This document shows, piece after piece, positions 1 through 9,420 of a stretch of 53,208 bases of DNA (position 1 is the first letter of the stretch; each line of letters opens with the position of its first letter). A program made the translations under genes and the position numbers. This DNA comes from Acidocella sp. (GTDB taxonomy: Bacteria; Pseudomonadota; Alphaproteobacteria; Acetobacterales; Acetobacteraceae): positions 1-53,208 of the forward strand of contig JAQNCT010000014.1 of the NCBI GenBank assembly GCA_029077825.1, written 5' to 3'. The notes beneath the pieces are model-generated. The model did not search any database, was not told the DNA's origin, and saw nothing but the letters and a program-made list of their open reading frames with translations.

Positions 1-1134
1 CACCGCCGCACCGCCCATGTTGAAAATTCCGGCAAAGTCGGCCCGTGGCAGCTGCATGGTTCCGGCTTGCCCGGTTAGCTGCATGGCGGCGATAACATGC
101 ATGGAAACGCCGGTGGCGCCGACCGGATGGCCCTTGGCCTTCAACCCGCCAGAGCGGTTGACCGGCAGTTTGCCATCCGCTGCGGTCAGACCATCCAGCA
201 CCACCCGTGCCCCCTGTCCATGTGGTGCGAGGCCCATGGCTTCATATTCGAGCAGTTCAGCGATGGTGAAGCAGTCATGGGTTTCGATGAAGGAAAGGTC
301 CATCAGCCCAAGACCGGCGCTCTCAAGCGCTTGCATCCAGGCGGCGGCACCAGCCTCAAAACGGGTGGGGTCGCGCCCGGAGAGCGGCAGAAAATCATTC
401 ACCTGCACGGCGGCGCGGAACCGTACGGCCTTTGCCATCTCCCGCGCCGTGTTTTCATCGGTCATCACCAGGGCGGCTGCGCCATCGCTGACCAGCGAGC
501 AATCGGTGCGCTTGAGCGGACCTGCCACGTAAGGATTTTTATCGCTCACGGTGCGGCAAAATTCAAAACCGAGGTCACGCCGCATCTGCGCATACGGGTT
601 ATCCACGCCGTTGCGGTGGTTCTTGGCGGCGATGGTAGCGAGCGCATCGGACTGGTCGCCGAAGCGCTGGAAATAATTTTCCGCGATCCGCCCGAACACG
701 CCGGCAAAACCGCCGGGCGTGTCACCTTCCTCACGGCGGTAGCACGCGCCGAGCAGATTATCTCCTACCACCGCATTGGGCAGCCCGGTCATTTTTTCGG
801 CGCCGATGACAAGTGCGAATTTACCCCGGCCGGCGGCGATATAGTCGCGTGCCGCATATACCGCGGCGGAGCCGGAGGCGCAGGCGTTTTCATAACGTGT
901 GGCGGGTTTGAAGCGCAGTTCGGGGATGGACTGCATGGGCAGCGAGGCGGGGAAATCCTGTCGGCTGAAGCCATTGTTGAAGTTGCCGACGAACACCGCT
1001 GAGATGGCATCCGGCGCAATACCGGCGTCCGCGATGGCGGCTCCGGCGACTTCCGAGATCAGGCCTTCAAGGTCGGGATGCTCAGATTTGCCAAAGGTCG
1101 AATGCGCCCAACCGGTGATGCAGGCTTCCGTCAT
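1..1134 (-). CDS. Thiolase family protein (acetyl-CoA acetyltransferase-like), 3' end cut by window edge
   Basis: Open from an ATG at 1134 down to base 1 (378 codons) with no stop, so only the last few residues are missing for a family usually near 390 residues. Thiolases condense or cleave acyl-CoA. The nucleophilic cysteine lies in the motif ENACASGSAAVYAA, and the C-terminal GGLKAKGHPVGATG gives the catalytic histidine; the style resembles SCP-2-type thiolases. An AAAGGAAA ribosome site precedes the ATG. It looks intact, unlike its neighbours to the right. Substrate cannot be told from sequence. Confidence 0.85.
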   Translation of the reverse strand, partial: MTEACITGWAHSTFGKSEHPDLEGLISEVAGAAIADAGIAPDAISAVFVGNFNNGFSRQDFPASLPMQSIPELRFKPATRYENACASGSAAVYAARDYIAAGRGKFALVIGAEKMTGLPNAVVGDNLLGACYRREEGDTPGGFAGVFGRIAENYFQRFGDQSDALATIAAKNHRNGVDNPYAQMRRDLGFEFCRTVSDKNPYVAGPLKRTDCSLVSDGAAALVMTDENTAREMAKAVRFRAAVQVNDFLPLSGRDPTRFEAGAAAWMQALESAGLGLMDLSFIETHDCFTIAELLEYEAMGLAPHGQGARVVLDGLTAADGKLPVNRSGGLKAKGHPVGATGVSMHVIAAMQLTGQAGTMQLPRADFAGIFNMGGAAV

Positions 1135-1258
1135 GTTTCAAATTTCCTTTGCGGGATCTCGTTGAGTGTTTGCGTAATGGGTCATTTACCGGCCTGACGG
1201 CGGGCGCGAGCGGCAAAACCAGTAGCACCAACGGGGCGCTCCAGCCGCCCCGACAGCC

Positions 1259-1471
1259 GACGGTGAGCCGGCCGGGGTTCAAGGCAAAACCGGCCCGACG
1301 CGTTTGCGCCACCTGTTCGCGCAGAAAATCCGGCGCGAAACCGGGGTATCCGGCCTCAAGCTCAGGGGTAATGTGGGTGATGACAACTTCCGTCTCGGCC
1401 GAGGGCAAGGCCGCCAGAATGGCGAGACTACCGGCACCAACACCCAGCGGATGACGGTCCCCGGCAATCAA
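1259..1471 (-). pseudogene. IclR-family transcriptional regulator remnant (C-terminal effector domain)
   Basis: About 70 codons read RHPLGVGAGSLAILAALP ... FLREQVAQTRRAGFALNPG, which looks like the effector-binding domain of IclR regulators. The N-terminal helix-turn-helix is absent, and after LNPG the family pattern is lost; the frame then runs on into the thiolase start. Upstream and in the same direction as the thiolase, it may once have been that gene's local regulator. The assignment is from pattern recognition only. Confidence 0.45.
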
Positions 1472-1557
1472 TCGAAACGAAACCGGACTAAAGACTTAAA
1501 CAAAAGAGGAACGCTTCCATTAAAAAAATCTCCTACCATAGCCTGAGAGCAGGCGCT

Positions 1558-1951
1558 TGGGCCCTGCCGCTCGTTACCATCAACGCCACGGGCGCTCGTG
1601 CCGCAAGCTTTCATTAAAAATTCGCGACCAATCTTCCGCCCGAGCAACCGTTGGATACGAGCAATGCTGCCGCCATCGCCCGTATCAAAGCGGCCACCAA
1701 CGGCGCGCTCGACATTAGTTTATACCCTAACAGCCAGCTCGGCACTGACCCGGTGATGCTGAACCAGGTACGCTCCGGCGCGATTCAGTTTTTTTACGCT
1801 GTCACCGCTGATTCTCTCCACCTTGGTCCCGGTCGCGGCGATCAACGGCGTTGGTTTGGCTTTCGCCAACGAAGCGCAGCCATTAAAGGCAATGGACGGC
1901 AAACTCGGCACGCTGGTTCGGGGCGAGATCAATAAAGTTGGTCTGTATGCG
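1558..1951 (+). pseudogene. TRAP transporter DctP-type solute-binding protein remnant
   Basis: The reading FATNLPPEQPLDTSNAA, then LYPNSQLGTDPVML, then (in the next frame) NEAQPLKAMDGKLG and VRGEINKVGLYA matches the N-terminal half of periplasmic DctP-family binding proteins. It is broken by an in-frame TAA at 1615-1617 just after a signal-peptide-like start, and by a +1 frameshift in the T-run near 1790-1796. It then stops abruptly. No partner permease genes (dctQM) are present. Two independent lesions make it a clear pseudogene. Confidence 0.6.
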
Positions 1952-2035
1952 GCGGGTTGTCAGGCATTGGCGAGGCCATTGCCAAACGCATGGTGGCGGA
2001 AGGTGCGACCGTCAAGGCGAACATACCGTGTTTGA
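1948..2035 (+). pseudogene. Short-chain dehydrogenase N-terminal fragment
   Basis: One frame reads GGLSGIGEAIAKRMVAEG ATVKA, the glycine-rich NAD(P)-binding turn (GxxxGIG) and first helix of a short-chain dehydrogenase/reductase. It begins exactly where the DctP remnant ends and loses family resemblance after about 25 residues. It is therefore a junction of two deleted genes, not a working gene. Confidence 0.45.
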
Positions 2036-2331
2036 CTTATGAGACGCCGCCGTTTCAACGTAACCCTATAACTGGCGATTTGCCGACATTCGTTGATGCC
2101 CCCTCCCGTGCAAGCCGACTGAGGTTCCACCGCTAACAATCATTGTGCACTTTGGCCCGTATCCACCGGCTGGCGGTTTTTACCAAAGTTTCACAATCGA
2201 CGCCCAGATGTTGGTCTCGTTCAAACCCTCGTTTTCGCAGGCCAAAGATTGATCGGCAAATGCAGCTAGGTTAAAAATTTACAAACCTACAAGGCGTTTA
2301 CGGCGGCGGCGATTTCGGCAATGTAAAGAGA
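2036..2331. other. Non-coding stretch before the efflux operon
   Basis: About 300 bases with no credible gene on either strand. It presumably holds the promoter of the downstream tolC-like gene, but I see no convincing -35/-10 pair or operator. Confidence 0.4.
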
Positions 2332-3687
2332 ATGAAGTTTTTGAAGGTTATACGAGCCGTCGCCGGAGCGTTATGCTGGGCCGGGCTTTCTGGTTGTTCT
2401 GGCTATCAACCGGCACCCTTGTCCTTCAATTTTCCGCTGAAGTCCTCGGCTTACATGCTCAAACATACCCTGCCGGATGGAACAAAGCTCTCCCTCACGG
2501 CGCCGGTTAGCCTCACTACGCTTGGTGCGCTGGCCATTTTGAATAACCCGGACCTGATCGCCGTGCGCGCCCAGCACGGCATTGCCCAAGCTGAGCTTTT
2601 CACCGCCGGGCTGTTGCCAGACCCCACCATCAGCGGCGGGTTCGCAGCTCTGGTCAGTGGGCCGGGGAGTATCCCCGCCATTTCGGGCGCCCTTAGCGAG
2701 GATATCTCCGCCTTGATCACCTATTCGGTGAATCGCCGCGCGGCCAAGGCCGGTTTGGCGCAGGTTGATGCACAAATTCTTTGGCAGGAATGGCAAACCG
2801 CCGGCCAAGCTGAGGCGCTCAGCATTGCCATCAACGCTGGTGATCAAACAATCGCCAGCCTGCGGGCTGACCAATTAACCCTCAGCAATATTAACCGTGC
2901 CACTACCGCCCAGCTTGCCAGCCACAACCTTACCATCGCCGCCGCCAGCGCCAGTGCCAGTGCTTTGGCCGCCAACCAAATGGCCCTAAACAGCGCCATC
3001 CAGACGCGTGAGGATACCCAAGACCAGCTTGATGCGCTGCTCGGGCTGCAACCGGGCATAGCACTTCCTGTAACCCTGCCAATGTTGCCAGCGCTGCAGC
3101 CCGCCGCCGCTGAACATATAATCAAAACCCTGCCGGAACACCGGCCTGACCTGATTGCGCTGCGTTACGGCTACGCGCAGGCGGATGATAAGCTCCGTGC
3201 CGCAATCCTTGCGCAATTCCTGCCGATCAGCCTCGGCGGCTCGGCCGGCCGTGATACCTCAAATGTATGGAGTGCCGGGCCACAACTCAGCCTCACTTTA
3301 CCTTTGTTCAACCGCAACCGCGGCGGCATCGCCAGTGCAAAGGCAACCCGCCAGCAGCTGGCAGCGCAGTTCCAAGCCAGCCTGGCTGCAGCCGAGGGTG
3401 GAGCTGAGGCGTTGCTGGCCAAAATTCCTCATCTCGCCGCTGAGTCCACCGCCGCCACTGCTGCTGCCGCCAGCGCGCGCGATATGGCAAAACAATCCAA
3501 CGCCGCTTTCAACAACGGCACGCTGGATGCCGTGAGTGCTGCCAACTTGACCACCGCTGCCTCAGAGCGTGCGCGTGAAGCCATAACCCTTTCCGCCCAG
3601 CTGATGACAGCGCGCTTGGCGTTGGACACGCTGCTGGGCGCTGGCCTGCCAGCGGCAAATTTATCTGACCTGGAAGCAATGCCATGA
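2332..3687 (+). CDS. TolC/NodT-family outer membrane efflux lipoprotein
   Basis: A 451-residue outer-membrane channel component of a tripartite RND pump. The N-terminus has a hydrophobic signal ending in the lipobox GLSGC (Cys22), so the mature protein should be lipid-anchored. The rest is Ala/Gln-rich helical repeat typical of OEP domains, including HRPDLIALRYGYAQAD and PQLSLTLPLFNRNRGG, the latter a hallmark of this family. The ATG follows AAAGAGA. Its stop overlaps the start of the adaptor gene by four bases (ATGA), so the operon is translationally coupled. Substrate is unknown. Confidence 0.85.
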   Translation: MKFLKVIRAVAGALCWAGLSGCSGYQPAPLSFNFPLKSSAYMLKHTLPDGTKLSLTAPVSLTTLGALAILNNPDLIAVRAQHGIAQAELFTAGLLPDPTISGGFAALVSGPGSIPAISGALSEDISALITYSVNRRAAKAGLAQVDAQILWQEWQTAGQAEALSIAINAGDQTIASLRADQLTLSNINRATTAQLASHNLTIAAASASASALAANQMALNSAIQTREDTQDQLDALLGLQPGIALPVTLPMLPALQPAAAEHIIKTLPEHRPDLIALRYGYAQADDKLRAAILAQFLPISLGGSAGRDTSNVWSAGPQLSLTLPLFNRNRGGIASAKATRQQLAAQFQASLAAAEGGAEALLAKIPHLAAESTAATAAAASARDMAKQSNAAFNNGTLDAVSAANLTTAASERAREAITLSAQLMTARLALDTLLGAGLPAANLSDLEAMP

Positions 3688-4724
3688 ATAAAATTCTGCG
3701 CGGGGTTATTCCTGCCGCCGTGCTAGCCGCTGCGTTGTGGTGGTTCTGGCCCAGCGCGCCGCATGACACCGCCGCCATCACCCCGAGCGTTCTGGTTACC
3801 ACCATAACGCTCAAGCCCGGATCTTTGCCACAAACCATTACCGCCTATGGCACCATTGCGGCCGGGCCGGGGGCGGAAACCACCATCACCATGCCGGCCT
3901 CAGGCAGCATGGATGCCATTGATGTTATGCCAGGGCAGGCTGTTATGGGCGGGGCGCCGCTGCTGCATGTCCAGCCAGACCCGCAAGCAGTCGCCGACCT
4001 GCGCAAGGCCAATTCGGCAGTTGTTGCGGCTAAGGCCAACCGCGCGCATGTGGCCGCTTTGTTCGCCGCACGCTTGGCCACCAGCGCTGACCTTGCCGCC
4101 GCTGACCAGACCTTGCGGGACGCCACCAGCACATTAACGGCGCTGCAAACCACCAACACCGGCATGGCTTTCACACTTACGGCCCCGTTCGCCGGAACCA
4201 TAACGGCTGTATCTGCAAGCACCGGGGCTATGTTGCCAGCTGGTACAACTTTGCTGCGCATTGTTAAAACCAGCGGCTTGGTGGCCGCTGTGGCAGCGCC
4301 TGCCGCAAATGCTGCTGCTTTGCACCCTGGCGATGGCGCATTGGTTAGTTTGCTGGGCAGCCACCAGAGCCTGCCAGGCAAGGTTACGGCTGTGGCCACC
4401 ATGATTGACCCGCAAACCGGCTTGATTGGCATAACCATAGCACCTGATGGCCCGGTTACATTGGGCGCCGCGGTTGTTGCCGATATTACCACCGGCACGC
4501 TGAGCGGCTATGTGTTGCCACGCGATGCTGTGCAAACCGATGACCACCGCGCTTATGTGTTTCAAATTGATGCGAAAAACATTGCCCACCGCCAGGATGT
4601 GAAAATTCTTGGCAACATTGGCAACCAAACCATTGTGGCACCCAACCTGAATACCGCCATGCCAGTGGTTATTACCGGCGCTTACCAGCTTGATGATGGC
4701 TCCGCTGTAAGGACCGGGCCTTGA
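3684..4724 (+). CDS. RND efflux periplasmic adaptor (membrane fusion protein)
   Basis: 346 residues. An N-terminal membrane anchor (IPAAVLAAALWWFWPS) is followed by a lipoyl-like half motif (AYGTIAAGPGAETTITMPASG), a short coiled hairpin, the second half motif (FTLTAPFAGTITAVSASTGAML) and beta-barrel domains. This is the order expected of HlyD/AcrA/CusB-type adaptors linking the inner-membrane pump to the outer-membrane channel. No His- or Met-rich metal-binding extension is seen, so a metal substrate is not indicated. Overlaps tolC upstream (ATGA) and the permease downstream (TTGA). Confidence 0.87.
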   Translation: MNKILRGVIPAAVLAAALWWFWPSAPHDTAAITPSVLVTTITLKPGSLPQTITAYGTIAAGPGAETTITMPASGSMDAIDVMPGQAVMGGAPLLHVQPDPQAVADLRKANSAVVAAKANRAHVAALFAARLATSADLAAADQTLRDATSTLTALQTTNTGMAFTLTAPFAGTITAVSASTGAMLPAGTTLLRIVKTSGLVAAVAAPAANAAALHPGDGALVSLLGSHQSLPGKVTAVATMIDPQTGLIGITIAPDGPVTLGAAVVADITTGTLSGYVLPRDAVQTDDHRAYVFQIDAKNIAHRQDVKILGNIGNQTIVAPNLNTAMPVVITGAYQLDDGSAVRTGP

Positions 4725-7700
4725 GGTTTGCATTCTGGTTGCAACGGCACCGTCGCTCTGTCCTTATTCTGGCGGCCACTCTGGCGCTGGGCGGTGTTAT
4801 TGCTGCGTTGTCCTTGCCGATTGGGCTTTACCCGCAAACTGATTTTCCGCGCGTGCGCGTAACAATTGATACCGGCAGCCAACCCGCGCAGCAGATGATG
4901 CTGCAAGTGACGCAACCGATTGAACAAGCCGTGCGCGCCACCCCGGGTGTGGTGAATGTCACTTCCACCACCTCACGCGGGGCGGCACAGGTGGTGATTG
5001 ATTTTGCCTGGGGCACTGACATGACCACCGCCACGCTCGGCGTGAATGCGGCATTATCGCAATTACTGCCCAGCCTGCCTGCCAATACTACCTACACGGT
5101 ATTGCACATGGACCCGACAGTATTCCCATTCATGGCCTATGCGCTTACCGCGCCGAATGTGTCACAAGTAAAACTGCAAAATATTGCACGCTACCAAATT
5201 GTGCCCCTGTTATCGGCTATTCCCGGCGTGGCGCGGGTGCAGGTGCAAGGCGGCAATACCGCTGAAATTGAGGTTGACGCTGACCCGTACCGCTTAGCGG
5301 CTTTTCATCTCACCATTGCTGATATTACCAAAGCCGTGAGTGCTGCTAACACGTTACAGTCAGTGGGCCGCGTTAATGACCATGACCTGCTGTATCTTTT
5401 AACCGCTTCTAACGCGCTTCAAACTCTGGATGATGTTAAAAATATTGTGGTGCGGGGCACACCCACCGGCATCGTACGGCTGTCTGACATCGCCACGGTG
5501 CGCGATGGCACGGAACCGCGTTATTTTAATGTCGCGGCAAATGGCAAGCAGGCGGTTACGGTTTTGCTGTTTCAGCAGCCTAACAGCAATTCAGTGGCCA
5601 TTGCGCATGCCGTGCAGAAAACTCTGGCTGTTTTTGCGCCTCAAATTCCCCCCGGTGTGCGCCTTAGCGCGTGGTATGACCAAAGCACGCTGGTTTTGGC
5701 TGCCGCGAGCTCCGTGCGTGATGCCATTTTAATTGGTGTGGTGTTGGCAGCCCTTGTGCTGCTGTTTTTCCTGCGCAACTGGCGTATCACGATACTGGCT
5801 ATTTTCATTGTTCCAGCCTCTCTGGCGGCTGCCGTGCTGGTGCTCTCCTTGCTGGGTATGAGCTTTAACATCATGACACTTGGCGGTCTGGCTGCATCAG
5901 TCGGGCTGGTGATCGACGATGTAATCGTGATGATTGAACATATCGCCCGCCGCGCCTCGGGGCCGGGGCTTGATGAAGCGCTGGAGGTTGTGCCGGCCAA
6001 AAGCTCACGCGTGCTGCTGGCTGCTGCTGAATTTTTATCGCCGTTGACCGGCTCCTCTACCGCCACCCTGATTGTATTCGTGCCACTGGCGTTTCTTTCA
6101 GGCGTTACTGGCAGTTTTTTCAAAGCTCTGTCGATCACCATGGCTTCCACTTTGTTTGCCTCATGGCTGCTTACCGCCTTTGCGGTGCCATTGCTGGCCA
6201 ACCGGCTGATTGATTTTCAAAAATGGCATGACCCACAAGCCGATCATCCCGGTTGGCTCACCCGCACGCATGCTACATTGCTGCGGCGCAGTTTTGCCCG
6301 GCCAATTTGGCTCGGCCTCGCTATCATTATTTTGCTGGTCTGTGGTTACATCTCCTTCACCCGTGTGCCCACCGGCTTTATCCCGCATCTCGATGAAGGC
6401 GGCTTCGTGCTGGACTATCAAACCGCGCCTGGCACTTCGCTTACTGAGACAGGACGTGAAATTGCGCAGATTGAAACGATCATCCGGTCTGACCCCGCGG
6501 TTGATAGTTTTTCAACCCGCATTGGTGCTGGTTTTGGCGGTGACTTTGCTGAACCCAATACAGGCGATATCGTGGTCCGGCTTACTCCCCTTCGTCAACG
6601 GCCCGGCATTGACACCGTCATGGCCCGCATCGCTGATGAGATTGCCGCCAAAGTTCCTGGCGTGGACACTGATGTTCACCAATTGATCGGCGATGAAATT
6701 GGCGATCTGACAGGTGTCCCGCAACCAATTGAAATAAAGCTCGCGGCCTCAGACCCAGCACAGCTTGCCCCGGCGGCCCTGCGGGTGGCTGATGCCATTG
6801 GTAAAATTCAAGGCGTTGATTCAGTTGTTAATGGGATCATCCCGGCAGGTGACTCAATTGATATTCATGTTGACCCGGTTCGCGCTGCGATTTTGGGGCT
6901 TGACCCTGCCACGGTTGCCGCAGCGCTTGATACTGAGCTGGCAGGTTCAGTAGTGACGCAGTTGGAAACCAGCGAACAGCAAATTGGCGTGCGCGTTCGC
7001 CTGCCACCAGCGGATGTTGATAATATCGATGCGCTGAAAACACTCCCAATCGCCACAGCCTCAGGCGGTTTGGTGCCACTTGGCTCCGTTGCAAGCTTTA
7101 CCATGGTTGCGGGGCAGCCCGAAATTACCCGGCAAAATCTGCAACAGATTGTCGCCGTTACCGCCCGTATCACCGGGCGCGGCATTGGCGGCGTGATTGC
7201 GGATGTAAAAACAACCCTCGCAAAACCCGGCGTGCTGGGCGATGGTGTTACTTACACGCTTGGCGGCATTTACCAGCAACAGCAAATTGCCTTTGCCGGG
7301 CTGGTCCGTGTGTTTATTGCGGCCTTGCTTGCCGAATTTGTTTTGCTGTTGTTTCTCTATGAGGAGTTTTTTCTAGTCGCCGCCATTATGGGCACCTCGC
7401 TGCTTTCAACCACCGCAGTGTTCACTGGGCTGCTGATCACCGGTGCCGAGCTAAATATCACTGCCCTCATGGGCATGACAATGATTATTGGCATCGCCAC
7501 CGAGATGGCGATTTTCTATGTATCAGAATACCGGCTGCTGCTGGAAACCATGAGCCCGCGTGATGCGCTTGCCGCCGCAAGCACCAACCGGCTGCGCCCC
7601 ATTGCCATGACCACGCTGGCCGCCATTTTAACACTTCTGCCGCTGGCGCTTGACCTTGGCCAAGGTGCCGGCATGCAGCAGCCGCTCGCTATCGCCATAA

Positions 7701-7798
7701 TTTCTGGCTTACTGGTACAATTTCCGCTGGTATTGCTCGGGCTACCGGTGTTGCTCTGGCTAAGGATCAAAGCCCAGAGTTCTGAGTCACCTGAGTGA
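4721..7798 (+). CDS. RND superfamily efflux permease (inner membrane pump)
   Basis: 1025 residues, the usual size of a 12-helix RND pump with two large periplasmic loops. Helix 4 carries the proton-relay pair Asp399-Asp400 in VGLVIDDVIVMIEH, the pattern of multidrug (HAE) rather than heavy-metal pumps. The second half ends with the typical RPIAMTTLAAILTLLPLAL. It starts with TTG, which overlaps the adaptor stop as TTGA; this start keeps the usual short cytoplasmic N-terminus (FAFWLQRHRR) before helix 1. Intact, in contrast to the degraded genes on both sides. Confidence 0.88.
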   Translation: MRFAFWLQRHRRSVLILAATLALGGVIAALSLPIGLYPQTDFPRVRVTIDTGSQPAQQMMLQVTQPIEQAVRATPGVVNVTSTTSRGAAQVVIDFAWGTDMTTATLGVNAALSQLLPSLPANTTYTVLHMDPTVFPFMAYALTAPNVSQVKLQNIARYQIVPLLSAIPGVARVQVQGGNTAEIEVDADPYRLAAFHLTIADITKAVSAANTLQSVGRVNDHDLLYLLTASNALQTLDDVKNIVVRGTPTGIVRLSDIATVRDGTEPRYFNVAANGKQAVTVLLFQQPNSNSVAIAHAVQKTLAVFAPQIPPGVRLSAWYDQSTLVLAAASSVRDAILIGVVLAALVLLFFLRNWRITILAIFIVPASLAAAVLVLSLLGMSFNIMTLGGLAASVGLVIDDVIVMIEHIARRASGPGLDEALEVVPAKSSRVLLAAAEFLSPLTGSSTATLIVFVPLAFLSGVTGSFFKALSITMASTLFASWLLTAFAVPLLANRLIDFQKWHDPQADHPGWLTRTHATLLRRSFARPIWLGLAIIILLVCGYISFTRVPTGFIPHLDEGGFVLDYQTAPGTSLTETGREIAQIETIIRSDPAVDSFSTRIGAGFGGDFAEPNTGDIVVRLTPLRQRPGIDTVMARIADEIAAKVPGVDTDVHQLIGDEIGDLTGVPQPIEIKLAASDPAQLAPAALRVADAIGKIQGVDSVVNGIIPAGDSIDIHVDPVRAAILGLDPATVAAALDTELAGSVVTQLETSEQQIGVRVRLPPADVDNIDALKTLPIATASGGLVPLGSVASFTMVAGQPEITRQNLQQIVAVTARITGRGIGGVIADVKTTLAKPGVLGDGVTYTLGGIYQQQQIAFAGLVRVFIAALLAEFVLLLFLYEEFFLVAAIMGTSLLSTTAVFTGLLITGAELNITALMGMTMIIGIATEMAIFYVSEYRLLLETMSPRDALAAASTNRLRPIAMTTLAAILTLLPLALDLGQGAGMQQPLAIAIISGLLVQFPLVLLGLPVLLWLRIKAQSSESPE

Positions 7799-7924
7799 TG
7801 GTGTTACGCCCGGGGTGGTTACGTTCCCACGCAAACGGCCTGGGCGATGATGAAAGTGGAGCTAGACTCTTGAGACTGATTGTTTGAAGTTAACGCGCTT
7901 GCGTCAAGCCGAACATATCGCGCT
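7799..7924. other. Intergenic region between the efflux operon and the permease remnant
   Basis: Two 3' ends converge here. I see no strong stem followed by a T-run, and no gene. Confidence 0.4.
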
Positions 7925-8325
7925 CTAGTATTCTTCATCGGCAACATACGAACCGATGCGCTGCACGAGATCAGGTGAGCGTTTCGCCAGGATGGCACCA
8001 TAAATAACCGCAAGCACCAGCAGGCCAAGCGCCAGGTATGGGTAGATATTGAACGGATAAGGCTGGCCTGGCTCCACCAGCCCATACAGCGGGAACAGCA
8101 TAAGACCGGTACCGAGCAGCGGAAAGATGAGATGTTTGACCGGGCTGAAATCCACCCGATGGTGCTTCAACATATAGACCGGTAAAGCCAGATTGGCGAC
8201 GAGATAAGTCACGATGATGGGAATGGTGCCAAGGGTGCCAGTATCGCCGAATTTTCCCAGCCGATGAACAAATAAATTGCCAACGGGAAGCCGACACCAA
8301 TACCCGCAAGACCGCCTGAGATATT
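7925..8325 (-). pseudogene. APC-superfamily amino acid permease remnant (internal deletion, frameshift)
   Basis: Reading leftwards, GGLAGIGVGFPLAIYLFIGW (one frame) and then GTIPIIVTYLVANLALPVYM to the C-terminus SYVADEEY (another frame) resemble helices of amino acid/polyamine permeases. Between ENSA and FGDTGTLG the expected central helices are missing and the frame changes, so an internal deletion is likely. The N-terminal helices are replaced by a piece of an aminotransferase gene. The resulting 375-codon open frame is a chimera and should not be annotated as a functional protein. Confidence 0.6.
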
Positions 8326-8860
8326 GGAGGGCATCATAGAACCCGCCTTCGCCCTGCACCGGTTCAAAAATGAATGCCGCAACGTGCTTGGGGTCGGTGT
8401 CTGATTTGAACAGGCGGCGCAGATGCTTAAGGGAGTCCGTGACAATGACGTCATGCAATTCATTGGGGAACGGTGCATGGAAAATATTCGCTGGCAGGGC
8501 ACCGAAGCCGACCTTGTAGGGAACCAATTTGCCGGTGAGTGCCATGCCGAGCAGCGTGCGGCCATGAAAAGCGCCGTCGAACGCAATGATGCCGGAGTGA
8601 CCGGTGGCGGCGCGGGCAATTTTCACGGCGTTTTCCACGGCTTCAACGCCGGTGGTGACGAGAATGGTTTTTTTGGCGTGGCTGCCAGGGGTGCTGGCAT
8701 TAATTTTTTCGGCGAGCGCTACATACGAGGTGTAAGGGATCACCTGATAGGCCGTATGGGTAAACTGGTTGAGCTGCTGGGTGACAGCAGCCACCACGCG
8801 TGGATGGCAGTGGCCCGTATTCAGTAAGGCGATGCTGCCTGCAAAAACGTCGATGTCGGC
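8326..8860 (-). pseudogene. GabT-like class III aminotransferase remnant
   Basis: The middle of a 4-aminobutyrate/ornithine-type PLP aminotransferase: NTGHCHPRVVAAVTQQL, ILVTTGVEAVENAVKIARAA, AFDGAFHGRTLLGMALTGK and FEPVQGEGGFYDA are consecutive family signatures. The first ~30 residues and the whole C-terminal half, including the catalytic lysine, are missing. At about 8325 the reading continues directly into an amino acid permease fragment. Such genes are often neighbours in amine catabolism operons, so the present structure looks like a collapsed operon. Confidence 0.65.
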
Positions 8861-9073
8861 GCCGCGATCACCGCCGAACGTGGCGTTCCGTGCGCGCACA
8901 TCACTCTGGCATGGGTGTGCTGCAAACCTGGAATCACGGCGCCGACCGTGGGTGCTACCAAGCGCGCACATCTTGATAATGCAATCGCCGCTGCCAAACT
9001 CACACTCACCGCGAACGAGATGGCGCGGCTGGAAGCCCCCTGCGTGCCGCATGCGATCGTTGGATTTTCATGA
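8855..9073 (+). pseudogene. Aldo/keto reductase C-terminal remnant
   Basis: On the plus strand one frame reads AAITAERGVPCAHITLAWV, then GITAPTVGATKRAHLDNAI, then LTANEMARLEAPCVPHAIVG and a TGA at 9071-9073. This is the C-terminal cofactor-binding part of an aldo/keto reductase (the IVGATK..HL motif). Only about 70 codons survive; the rest was replaced by the aminotransferase remnant, which runs the opposite way and overlaps the junction. Confidence 0.6.
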
Positions 9074-9420
9074 TCTGGTTAAAACTGACCGGGGCAGCAT
9101 CCAGATCGGCTCTCGCATCGTAAAGGATTTGGTAGCATGGCTCAAGCAATTGGGCCAGTGCGTCGAACTCGTCGCTTTTTTCAACGTGTCAAGCGGCATC
9201 ATCTATTTTGATGTCGCCATATTTTACGATCGCGATTTTTTACCAGTGTTCAGCAAATTTTTTATACTTGCGGGCTGGCTAAAGTGGCCTTCATAACAAC
9301 CCACACCATCGTCTTCCCTGGTAGACGATGGCTCGATCAGGCTCGGGCACCCCCCAGTGTTCGCAAGCTATTTTTCACAGACTACGCAATAAGCTCGCTT
9401 TGTTCCATGTATCCTAATCC
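9074..9420. other. Gene-free stretch at the edge of the photosynthesis cluster
   Basis: No convincing gene. Short open stretches exist on both strands, but none matches a family I recognise or has a ribosome site. It contains one perfect hairpin, listed separately. Confidence 0.4.
9306..9331 (-). terminator. Nine-bp perfect hairpin downstream of the puf superoperon
   Basis: CCATCGTCT and AGACGATGG form a 9-bp perfect stem with an 8-base loop, about 90 bases beyond the last gene of the leftward puf operon. There is no T-run after it on the minus strand. It could be a Rho-assisted terminator or an RNA 3'-end stabiliser. Confidence 0.35.

Noticed and set aside
97-1002. 301-codon plus-strand open frame
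   Set aside because: It is the antisense shadow of the thiolase gene, whose minus-strand product has clear active-site motifs.
4721-7798. Reading the RND pump as a heavy-metal (CzcA/CusA) exporter linked to zinc pigments
   Set aside because: Helix 4 has the Asp-Asp pair of multidrug pumps and the adaptor lacks metal-binding extensions; proximity alone is not evidence.
9074-9296. Minus-strand frame with a helical-looking segment (EFDALAQLLEP)
   Set aside because: Interrupted by a stop, no start or ribosome site, and no family recognised; too weak to call even as a remnant.
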